Shown here: in pieces, positions 1 through 5,915 of the stretch | How positions within the stretch are numbered: the first letter of the stretch is position 1 | Layout: each line of letters begins with the position of its first letter | Source: Pseudofrankia asymbiotica | GTDB lineage: Bacteria > Actinomycetota > Actinomycetes > Frankiales > Frankiaceae | Direction of reading: 5' to 3' | NCBI RefSeq assembly: GCF_001983105.1 | Contig: NZ_MOMC01000058.1 | Coordinates: forward strand, 57,675-69,490 | DNA length: 11,816 bases | Notes under the pieces: generated by a model | Seen by the model: the letters and a program-made list of their open reading frames with translations, nothing else | Databases searched by the model: none | What the model was told of the DNA's origin: nothing | Position numbers and translations under genes: made by a program

Positions 1-546
1 CACTTCCGTCTCGCTGGTGGCGTAGAGCATCACCGGGATGCCGGCGTCGTGCAACGGCTTCCAGGCGTCATGCATGACGGCGGACTCACCGAACACCGCG
101 GCGACGACCCCAGCCTCGATCAGGCGGTTTCCACAGTCGGTCGCCTTGCCGGGATCACCCAGCGCGTCACACACGACCAGCTCGATCGGCCGGCCGCCGA
201 TGCCGGCCCGGTGCTCGTTGAGCCACTTCGCGGTGCCGTTCGCGACCGTGTCCTGGGCGGACATGTCCGAGGACGGGCCCTTGCCCTCGGTGACGATCCC
301 GATCTTGACGGACGCGCCCTTCGCCGGCGCGGACGGGCCGAGCAGGGACGCCTCAGCGCTCGCCGAGGCGGAGGGGGTACCCCCGCCACTGCCACCGTCG
401 TCGTCGCTGCCGCAGGCGGCGACGAGCCCGACGGTCGCGGCCAGCGCCAGGACCAGGCCCGATAAGCCGGCCGATCGGGATAACCCGGATAACCGGCCGG
501 CTTGCCGTGTCCGTCGGCGGGTCGATCTGCCCAGCTGGGCCCTCAC
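1..546 (-). CDS. ABC transporter substrate-binding lipoprotein, branched-chain amino acid type (N-terminal part; cut by window edge)
   Basis: Reading the minus strand gives 182 residues of a periplasmic-binding-protein type 1 fold (Peripla_BP_6/LivJ-like) lipoprotein. It has a long Arg-rich n-region, a hydrophobic stretch at about residues 31-44 (LVLALAATVGLVAA) and a lipobox ending in Cys45. A Ser/Gly/Asp-rich linker follows, then the first beta strand VKIGIVTEGKG and the family-typical ANGTAKWLNEHRAGIGGRPIELVVCD segment in outline. The mature protein should be lipid-anchored outside the membrane and deliver a ligand to an ABC permease; the ligand is unknown. The GTG at 546-544 was chosen because an in-frame stop lies at 564-562; GTG at 555-553 is the alternative. 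A GAGGG lies 12 nt upstream, a long spacing. Codons 19, 22 and 28 are TTA, within a 9-bp repeat. It is divergent from the catabolic operon, so it may feed the pathway (inference). The C-terminus is beyond position 1. Confidence 0.9.
   Translation of the reverse strand, partial: MRAQLGRSTRRRTRQAGRLSGLSRSAGLSGLVLALAATVGLVAACGSDDDGGSGGGTPSASASAEASLLGPSAPAKGASVKIGIVTEGKGPSSDMSAQDTVANGTAKWLNEHRAGIGGRPIELVVCDALGDPGKATDCGNRLIEAGVVAAVFGESAVMHDAWKPLHDAGIPVMLYATSETEV
460..495. repeat. Four 9-bp tandem repeats inside the 5' coding end of the ABC binding-protein gene
   Basis: Plus-strand units are CGATAAGCC (460-468), GGCCGATCG (469-477), GGATAACCC (478-486) and GGATAACCG (487-495). In the minus-strand gene they are in frame and encode (R/G/A)-L-S/R triplets just before the hydrophobic core of the signal peptide. 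Three units supply TTA leucine codons. The second unit has diverged. Unit size matches the 9-bp repeats at 960-1031 and 9525-9614. Confidence 0.7.
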
Positions 547-644
547 GTGTGCCACTTGCCCTCATCTCGTGGTCGAAGCCCGCCCAGCGGCGGCGTCGTG
601 GGAATGACGAGTCGGGACGACGAGCAAGCGGCAGCCCCGCCAAG

Positions 645-685
645 GGCACGCCGCGGCTGTCGGCCGAAGCAGTCGGCGGCGTGCC
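645..685. repeat. Inverted repeat, 10-bp perfect arms with 21-nt loop
   Basis: The left arm GGCACGCCGC (645-654) is the exact reverse complement of GCGGCGTGCC (676-685). The loop contains the 8-bp palindrome TCGGCCGA (660-667). It could be a cruciform or operator in the divergent region, or a hairpin in the leader RNA of the minus-strand binding-protein gene. There is no T-tract, so a simple terminator is not indicated. Confidence 0.6.
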
Positions 686-846
686 ACGGGGTCGGGGACT
701 CGCCGCAGGAAGCAGGAATATGAGCAGCCAAGCCGGCCGCCGAACGGGTCCTCGGCGCTGGCGCTAGCCGTCCGGTACCGGGAGTGCACGCATGCTCGCA
801 ACATTCAACGAGGACGTCAAGCTCTACCTAAATGTGGACTGAGGGC

Positions 847-876
847 TTCTCGAAGACGAGAGTCTCGTTCTACAGT
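847..876 (+). promoter_or_regulatory. Candidate promoter with embedded palindromic operator for the catabolic operon
   Basis: TACAGT at 871-876 matches the -10 consensus at four of six positions. TTCTCG at 847-852 is a weak -35 box with an 18-nt spacer. Between them lies ACGAGAGTCTCGT (856-868), a 6-bp inverted repeat around a single G. With a 2-nt bulge on the left arm the dyad extends to GAA...TTC (852-870). A dyad between -35 and -10 is where a TetR- or GntR-type repressor would block RNA polymerase. No regulator gene is in the window. The transcript would start about 60 nt before the GTG at 945. Confidence 0.45.
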
Positions 877-944
877 GCGAGAGGTCGTGACAGCTCAGCG
901 GCGTGGCCGAGGGGCTCGGCACGACGCGAGGGGAGGTCCGTCGA

Positions 945-2246
945 GTGGACGACGCCGAGTTAGACCCATTAGACCCACAAGGCCCATCAGGCCCGCTAGA
1001 CCCGTCAGACCTGGCAGACCTGGCAGACCTGGCTGAGGCTCCAGGCGCGTTGGATGGCGTCCGCGTCGTGGAGCTGGCGCAATGGGTGTTCGTTCCGGTC
1101 GCCGGCGCGCTGCTGGCCGACTGGGGCGCGGATGTCATCCGGATCGAGCGCCTCGAAGGCGACCCGTACCGGGGCCTGGCCACCCAGGGCATCGGAACCG
1201 ACAGCGGCGGGGTCAACCTGTCCGTCGCCCTGGCCAACCGGGGCAAACGCTCGATCGCGCTCGACCTGCGCCGTGAGCAGGGACGAGCTCTGCTGGACGA
1301 GCTGCTCGCGACCGCGGACGTGTTCCTGACGAACTTCCGGCCGGGGGCGCTCTCCCGTCTCGGCCTGGACGCCGACACGCTGCGCCAGCGCTTCCCGCGG
1401 CTCGTCTACGCCCGCGGACACGGCTACGGGGCCCGCGGTCCGGATGCCGATCTGCCTGGCTACGACTCGTCGGCCTTCTTCGCGCGCGGCGGCATGGCCC
1501 ATGTGCTGACCCCGCCCGAGCGGGACTACCCCATCAGCCAGCGCGGCGCGATGGGTGACCGCAACGGTGCGATGGCGCTGGCGTTCGGTGTGGCGGCGGC
1601 CCTGCTGCGCAGGGAGCGGACGGGCTCCGGCTCGGTCGTCGACGTCTCGCTGCTCGCGACGGCGATGTGGACGCTGTCGTCCGACGTGCTCTCGGCGCTG
1701 TCCGGCAGCGAGCCGCGGGCCATGCCCGGCCGCACCGGCGGCCCGAACCCGCTGGTCGGCACCTACCGGACGAAGGACGGACGCCACATCCAGCTGGTGT
1801 TCCTGGAGGCCGACCGCTACTGGGCGGACTTCTGCCAGCTGGTCGGACGCGCCGACCTGGCCGCCGACCCTCGGTTCGCGGACCTGCGGACGCGCGGCGC
1901 GAACCGGGACGCCTGCGTCGCCGCGCTGGACGCCGAGTTCGCCAGCCGCACCTTCGAGGAGTGGAAGGACCTGCTGTCCGGGATCAACGCGCCCTGGGCG
2001 CCGGTCCAGGCGGTGGAGGAGCTGCTCACCGATCCGCAGGTGCTGGCGAACGACTACCTGGGCGAGGTCCATGTCGAGGACGGGTCGACCTACCGGCTGC
2101 CGACCGTTCCGGTGCAGTTCGACGAGCGCCCGCCGCCGCTGCGGCGCGCCCCCGAGCATGGCGAGCACACCGAGGAGATCCTCCTGGAGCTCGGTCGTAC
2201 CTGGGAGCAGATCGGCGAGCTGAACGAAGCGAAGGTCATACCGTGA
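945..2246 (+). CDS. Family III CoA-transferase (CaiB/BaiF type)
   Basis: The 433-residue protein fits formyl-CoA transferase-like enzymes, which move CoA between an acyl-CoA donor and a free acid in the cytoplasm. The core begins at about residue 36 with LDGVRVVELAQWVFVPVAGA and the nucleotide-fold segment LLADWGADVIRIE. Asp174 in GYDSSAFF is at the place of the catalytic aspartate that forms the acyl-Asp anhydride. The C-terminal region (GPNPLVGTYRTKDG, about 265-278, and the EEWKDLLSGINAPWAPVQ segment) is also typical. GTG 945 was chosen because GGAGG lies 8 nt upstream; GTG 903 is in frame but has no such site, and TTG 1050 would start at the conserved core. Residues 6-29 are an odd L-D-P/A-D-L repeat encoded by 9-bp DNA repeats, with TTA at codons 6 and 9. 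This is the first gene of the operon and overlaps the next by GTGA. It probably activates the acid made by the dehydrogenases (inference). Confidence 0.93.
   Translation: MDDAELDPLDPQGPSGPLDPSDLADLADLAEAPGALDGVRVVELAQWVFVPVAGALLADWGADVIRIERLEGDPYRGLATQGIGTDSGGVNLSVALANRGKRSIALDLRREQGRALLDELLATADVFLTNFRPGALSRLGLDADTLRQRFPRLVYARGHGYGARGPDADLPGYDSSAFFARGGMAHVLTPPERDYPISQRGAMGDRNGAMALAFGVAAALLRRERTGSGSVVDVSLLATAMWTLSSDVLSALSGSEPRAMPGRTGGPNPLVGTYRTKDGRHIQLVFLEADRYWADFCQLVGRADLAADPRFADLRTRGANRDACVAALDAEFASRTFEEWKDLLSGINAPWAPVQAVEELLTDPQVLANDYLGEVHVEDGSTYRLPTVPVQFDERPPPLRRAPEHGEHTEEILLELGRTWEQIGELNEAKVIP
960..1031 (+). repeat. Eight 9-bp tandem repeats inside the CoA-transferase N-terminus
   Basis: The units run from TTAGACCCA (960-968 and 969-977) through CAAGGCCCA, TCAGGCCCG, CTAGACCCG and TCAGACCTG to GCAGACCTG twice (1014-1031). 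The shared core is (A)GACCC/GACCT. The repeat is exactly in frame and encodes the LDP, QGP, SGP, SDL and ADL triplets, ahead of the conserved fold. It brings TTA twice and also CTA and CAA, codons unlike the rest of the gene. Confidence 0.85.
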
Positions 2247-2743
2247 CCGCGCCGGCGCCCGCGACCACGCCGGCCACCACCTCCACGGCGCCGGCCGGGG
2301 CAGCCGCGGCGTCAGCCGCGGCTACGCCCACCCGTCGGCCGCTGCCGGTGCCGGACGAGCAGTCCGCGCCGTTCTGGGCCGCGGCCGCCCGCCACGAGCT
2401 GGTGATCGCTCGCTGCGCCCGCTGCGGCGCGTTCACCCACCCGCCCGACATCATCTGCCCGCACTGCGGCAGCACCGACCCGGGCTTCACCTTCCAGCCG
2501 GTCAGCGGCCACGGGACCGTCAGGTCGTGGACGGTGGTCCGCCAGTCGTTCCTCCCGGGCTTCGACGTGCCCTTCGTCCTCGTCGACGTCGAGCTCGCCG
2601 AGCAGTCCGAGCTGCGCCTGATCGGCCGTCTCCTGGACGGGCCCGACGCGCCGCTCCGCGTCGGCGCCCCGGTCACCGTCGCGTTCGAGGACGTGGCGCC
2701 AGAGGTCGCCGTTCCCGCCTTCGAGCTGGTGGGTGGGGCATGA
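2243..2743 (+). CDS. DUF35 zinc-ribbon/OB-fold protein, partner of the thiolase-like protein
   Basis: The 166-residue protein has an Ala/Pro/Thr-rich N-terminal tail (1-33). A short helix with FWAAAARHELVIARC follows, then a rubredoxin-like zinc ribbon with Cys58-x2-Cys61 and Cys72-x2-Cys75. The rest is the OB-fold with HGTVRSWTVVRQSFLPGFDVPFVLVDVEL. Proteins of this family (DUF35_N plus OB_aCoA_assoc) bind thiolase-superfamily partners and the acyl-CoA; ChsH2 with Ltp2 is the studied case. The GTG start overlaps the CoA-transferase stop (GTGA), with GAAGG 7 nt upstream, and the stop overlaps the next start (ATGA), so the three genes are very likely translationally coupled. The Ala/Pro tail is probably disordered; its role is unknown. 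Family assignment is firm, the exact reaction is not. Confidence 0.92.
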   Translation: MTAPAPATTPATTSTAPAGAAAASAAATPTRRPLPVPDEQSAPFWAAAARHELVIARCARCGAFTHPPDIICPHCGSTDPGFTFQPVSGHGTVRSWTVVRQSFLPGFDVPFVLVDVELAEQSELRLIGRLLDGPDAPLRVGAPVTVAFEDVAPEVAVPAFELVGGA

Positions 2744-4086
2744 GCGAGAACGACCAGGCGCCCGCGGGCCACGCACACGCGGGCCAGGCGCACGCTGACC
2801 GGGCGCGCACCCGTCAGCGGCACGGCGGCAGCGCCCATGGGGCGACCGGCGACCGGCAGCGGCACAGCTGGGCGCGAAGCGGCCAGCAACGACGCGGCCG
2901 GCCGAGCAACGAGGTGGCCATCGTCGGCTACGCCCACAGCCTGGTCCGCCGGCACGCGCCCGAACCGCTGGGTGTCCTCGCCGTCGACACGGCCCGCCGG
3001 GCGATCGCCGACGCGGGCCTTGAGGTCGCCGACGTCGACGGGTTCGTCAGCGCTTCCATGTTCCCGACGGCCGGCGCGCACGCGGTCGAGGACGGGACCA
3101 GCATCGTGTCGTCGCAGTGGATGGCCGCGCATCTCGGCGCGGACGCGCGCTACACCGCCGGCTTCGACGGTGTGGGTGCGCTGACCGGGTCGCTGGCGCT
3201 CGGGGTGAACGCGGTCGCGAGCGGCACCGCCGACTACGTGCTGCTGCACCGGGCCCTGCACAACCCGGTCGGCAGCTACCACGCCAACCCGATGACGGCG
3301 GCGGTCGGCTGGCAGCAGTGGACCGCTCCGCAGGGCTTCTTCGGCCCGTTGCAGATGATCGCCCTTCCCTACAACGAGTACCTGGCGCGCTACGGCGCGA
3401 GCCGGGAGGCGATGGCGGCGGTGCTGGTGGAGGCGCGCAAGAACGGCGCGCGCATCCCCTGGTCGTACTGGCACGGCAAGCCGCTGACCGCCGAGGAGTA
3501 CCTGGCCGCGCAGACGCTGGTGGACCCGATCTGCCGGTACGACTGCGACATCCCGGTCGACGGCGTCGCCACGTTCGTCCTGACCTCGGCCGAGCGGGCC
3601 GCGGACCTGCCGAACAAGCCGGTCTACATCGCGGGCTACGCGTCCGGCCTGCCGCCGCGGCGCCGGCTCGCCCAGCACTGGCCGCTCGACGACATCATGG
3701 ATGCCGGCTTCGGCCTGGTCAGCCGGCTCTGGGAGCGTTCCGGGGTCGGGCCGGCCGAGATCGACCTTCCGCAGGTGTACGACGGGTTCTCGCCGTTCGT
3801 GTACTTCTGGCTGGAGGTTCTCGGCCTCTGCCCGGTCGGCGAGGCGCACCGCTTCGTCCAGGCCGGTGGCATCGACGCCGACCGCCCGGACGGGCTGCCG
3901 GCGCTGTCCGGCGGCGGCGCGCTCGGGAACGGCCGCATGCACGGCGTCCCCCAGATGCTCGAGTGCTACCTGCAGCTTTCCGGCCGCGCGGGCGAGCGCC
4001 AGCGCGACAAGGCAACCATCGGCGTCGCCTGCCATTCGTCGCCGCACTACGGCGGTGCCGTCGTCTACAGCGCCGTCCCGTTCTGA
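2740..4086 (+). CDS. Thiolase-like lipid-transfer protein (SCP2/Ltp2-type branch; possible retro-aldolase)
   Basis: Of 448 residues, the thiolase fold starts at about residue 57 with NEVAIVGYAHSLV. It continues through AVDTARRAIADAGLEVADVDGF, the dimer-core stretch TGSLALGVNAVASGTADYVLL and the C-terminal QLSGRAGERQ segment. The nucleophilic Cys of true thiolases is missing: the aligned stretch reads AGFDGVGALTG. In place of the GHP motif is GNGRMHG (396-402), and the C-terminal motif is CHSSPHYGG (431-439). Tyr347 sits in YDGFSPF. These traits match the branch that pairs with DUF35 proteins, in which Ltp2-ChsH2 performs retro-aldol cleavage of a CoA thioester. A C-C lyase or retro-aldolase is therefore more likely than a thiolase; that is inference. 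Residues 1-56 are an unusual His/Arg/Gly-rich, probably disordered tail with six His. The start is fixed by the ATGA overlap with the DUF35 gene, and no good later in-frame start exists. Confidence 0.88.
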   Translation: MSENDQAPAGHAHAGQAHADRARTRQRHGGSAHGATGDRQRHSWARSGQQRRGRPSNEVAIVGYAHSLVRRHAPEPLGVLAVDTARRAIADAGLEVADVDGFVSASMFPTAGAHAVEDGTSIVSSQWMAAHLGADARYTAGFDGVGALTGSLALGVNAVASGTADYVLLHRALHNPVGSYHANPMTAAVGWQQWTAPQGFFGPLQMIALPYNEYLARYGASREAMAAVLVEARKNGARIPWSYWHGKPLTAEEYLAAQTLVDPICRYDCDIPVDGVATFVLTSAERAADLPNKPVYIAGYASGLPPRRRLAQHWPLDDIMDAGFGLVSRLWERSGVGPAEIDLPQVYDGFSPFVYFWLEVLGLCPVGEAHRFVQAGGIDADRPDGLPALSGGGALGNGRMHGVPQMLECYLQLSGRAGERQRDKATIGVACHSSPHYGGAVVYSAVPF

Positions 4087-4311
4087 CCTGGTCCGATCCG
4101 GCCTGGCCCGATCCGGCCTGGCCCCGTTCTGACCCGCCCGCCCGCACGGCCCGCGCCGAGCACGCGGACCGCTCCGACAGCACAGCCCCGCTGCGACAGC
4201 GACGACGACAACGCGGCCCCGTTCCGAATCCCGCGCCAGGACCCGGCGCGCGCGGTCCGCGGGGGCGCGAGCCCAGCTACGCGAATCCAGTAATCCAGTA
4301 GGGAGGCCGGG
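4087..4311. repeat. Spacer with 15-bp direct repeats between thiolase-like and aldehyde dehydrogenase genes
   Basis: Directly after the thiolase-like stop come CCTGGTCCGATCCGG (4087-4101) and CCTGGCCCGATCCGG (4102-4116), then a decayed third copy beginning CCTGGCCCCG (4117). Near the end is an 8-bp direct repeat of AATCCAGT (about 4284-4299). No gene, clear promoter or strong terminator hairpin was seen in the 225 nt. The ALDH ribosome site GGGAGG is at 4301-4306. Confidence 0.6.
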
Positions 4312-5781
4312 GTGCCGGCAATTATCGAGGAACGGCGTTCGTACGTAGCCGGGCGATGGGTGGACGGCGATGGTTCGTTCGCCGTGGAGAACCCGGCCGA
4401 CGAGTCGACGGTCGCCGAGATCGGCGTGACACCGCTCGCCGAGATCGAGCGGGCCATCACCGAGGCGCGGCGCAGCTTCGACGAGGGCGTCTGGGCCGAC
4501 ACGCCCGCGGCCGAACGCGCGAAGATCCTCTCGGCGTTCCTCGACCACATCGAGGCCTCGCACGACACGCTCGTCGCCACGATGATCGCCGAAGCCGGCC
4601 AGCCTGTCGCCTACGCGGAACGGGCACAGTTCACCTCCGGCCTGGCGCTCGGGCGCGCGACGATCAACCTCTACCAGTCGATGCGCCACGAGGAGACGAA
4701 CCCCGTACCCATCGACGAGCTCGTCCTGGGCCGGGTCGCGCTCAGCGTGCGCCGCCACGAGCCGATCGGCGTCGTCGCCGCGATCACCCCCTACAACGGG
4801 GCGATCATCATGGCGTTCCAGAAGGTCATCCCGGCGCTGATGGCGGGCAACTCGGTGATCCTGCGGCCAAGCCCACTCACGCCGATCTCCTCGCTGGTGT
4901 TCGCCTCCGCCGCCGAGGCGGCCGGCCTCCCGCCCGGAGTCCTGTCCGTCGTCGTGGAGGAGGGCGCCGCCGGCGCCGAGCTGCTCACGACCCATCCGGC
5001 CGTCGACATGGTGTCGTTCACCGGTTCGACCGCCGTCGGAAAGCGGATCCTCGCCCAGGCGGCACCGACGGTGAAACGGGTCTCCCTCGAGCTCGGCGGC
5101 AAGTCGGCACAGATCTACCTGCCCGACGCCGTCGACCGCGTCGCGACCGGGGCGTTCATGGTGGTCGCGACCACCGCCGGCCAGGCCTGCGTCGCCGCCA
5201 CCCGCATGCTCGTCCCTCAGGACAAGAAGGCGGAGGTCCTCGAGGCGGTCAGCCGCGCCTACGGATCGCTGAAGGTCGGCCCGCCGTCGGACCCGGCCGC
5301 GATGATGGGGCCGGTCATCAACGACGCCGCCCGGGCACGCTGCGAACGGTACGTGGCGCTGGCCGAGCAGCACGGCGGCAAGGTGACGACCGGCGGCGGC
5401 CGGCCCGCCGGGCTGGAACGCGGCTACTACTTCGAGCCCACCGTCCTGGACGTCCCCGACAACACCAACCCGGCGGCCCAGGAGGAGATCTTCGGCCCGG
5501 TGTTGTCGGTGATCGGCTACCGCGACCTCGACGACGCCGTGCGGATCGCGAACGACAGCGTCTACGGCCTGTCCGGCCAGGTCTACGGCAAGGACGTCGC
5601 CGCGGCCACCGCCGTCGCCCGCCGGCTGCGCACCGGCGCGGTCAACGTCAACACCGCCCTGTTCAGCGCCTACGCCCCCAGCGGCGGCTACAAGCAGAGC
5701 GGCCTCGACCGCGAGCGCGGCCCCGACGGCATCCGCGCCTTCCAGGAGGTCAAGCACATCGCCATCGGCGAGCTGCGCTAG
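4312..5781 (+). CDS. NAD(P)+-dependent aldehyde dehydrogenase family protein
   Basis: At 489 residues it has the normal ALDH length and oxidises an aldehyde to the acid in the cytoplasm. Visible motifs are TPYNGAI with Asn162 (oxyanion hole), SFTGSTAVGK (Rossmann loop), LELGGKSA with the general base Glu260, GQACVAATR with the catalytic Cys293, and EEIFGPVLSV. The cofactor-binding KPxE motif reads R185-P-S-P188, so both the usual Lys and the ribose-binding Glu are replaced; NAD/NADP preference is uncertain. Start GTG 4312 has GGGAGG 5 nt upstream, and the protein begins MPAIIEERRSYVAGRWVDG as family members do. In the pathway it should follow the SDR and supply the acid for the CoA-transferase (inference). 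The aldehyde substrate is not predictable from sequence. Confidence 0.95.
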   Translation: MPAIIEERRSYVAGRWVDGDGSFAVENPADESTVAEIGVTPLAEIERAITEARRSFDEGVWADTPAAERAKILSAFLDHIEASHDTLVATMIAEAGQPVAYAERAQFTSGLALGRATINLYQSMRHEETNPVPIDELVLGRVALSVRRHEPIGVVAAITPYNGAIIMAFQKVIPALMAGNSVILRPSPLTPISSLVFASAAEAAGLPPGVLSVVVEEGAAGAELLTTHPAVDMVSFTGSTAVGKRILAQAAPTVKRVSLELGGKSAQIYLPDAVDRVATGAFMVVATTAGQACVAATRMLVPQDKKAEVLEAVSRAYGSLKVGPPSDPAAMMGPVINDAARARCERYVALAEQHGGKVTTGGGRPAGLERGYYFEPTVLDVPDNTNPAAQEEIFGPVLSVIGYRDLDDAVRIANDSVYGLSGQVYGKDVAAATAVARRLRTGAVNVNTALFSAYAPSGGYKQSGLDRERGPDGIRAFQEVKHIAIGELR

Positions 5782-5791
5782 CCCGCCAGAC

Positions 5792-5831
5792 CCGCACACC
5801 CGCACGGCCGCACGGCCGCACGACCGCACGG
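5792..5831 (+). repeat. Five 8-bp tandem repeats in the ALDH/amidohydrolase spacer
   Basis: The units are CCGCACAC (5792-5799), CCGCACGG (5800-5807 and 5808-5815), CCGCACGA (5816-5823) and CCGCACGG (5824-5831). They lie 11 nt after the ALDH stop. The rest of the 134-nt spacer shows only the ribosome site GAGGAGGAG at 5905-5913. No known regulatory meaning. Confidence 0.8.
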
Positions 5832-5915
5832 CCCCGCCCGGGCTCTGGCCTGACGGGCCGCCCTGTGGCACCGCCACCGACCCCGGCCCAGACCTCGAAC
5901 CCACGAGGAGGAGAC

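Larger units (their letters stand above)
547..944. other. Divergent intergenic control region between the ABC binding protein and the CoA-transferase operon
   Basis: About 400 nt with no convincing gene: ORFs that cross it are short, overlap each other and have no family-like protein sequence. It holds a 10-bp inverted repeat at 645-685, a perfect 10-bp palindrome CCGGTACCGG at 772-781, and the promoter/operator candidate at 847-876. It also contains the least GC-rich stretch of the window, around 790-875, as expected for promoter DNA. A weak minus-strand promoter may lie here: TTGACG at 820-815 and GAGCAT at 797-792, spacer 17. That would give the binding-protein transcript a leader of roughly 240 nt containing the 645-685 hairpin. 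This last point is speculative. Confidence 0.6.

Noticed and set aside
502..804. Several small ORFs in the divergent region, both strands
   Set aside because: They overlap each other and lack ribosome sites and recognisable sequence. The region is better explained as control DNA.
866..872. CGTTCTA as a KstR (cholesterol regulon) operator
   Set aside because: It matches only one half of the KstR-type site. The partner AAC half is absent, and the dyad actually present is ACGAGAGTCTCGT.
903..944. GTG 903 as the CoA-transferase start
   Set aside because: No ribosome site precedes it, while GTG 945 has GGAGG at 8-nt spacing.
4356..5915. Long plus-strand frame upstream of and in frame with the amidohydrolase-family gene
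   Set aside because: The Arg-rich translation is the shifted frame of the ALDH gene. The real start at 5916 has a strong ribosome site and begins the conserved metal motif.
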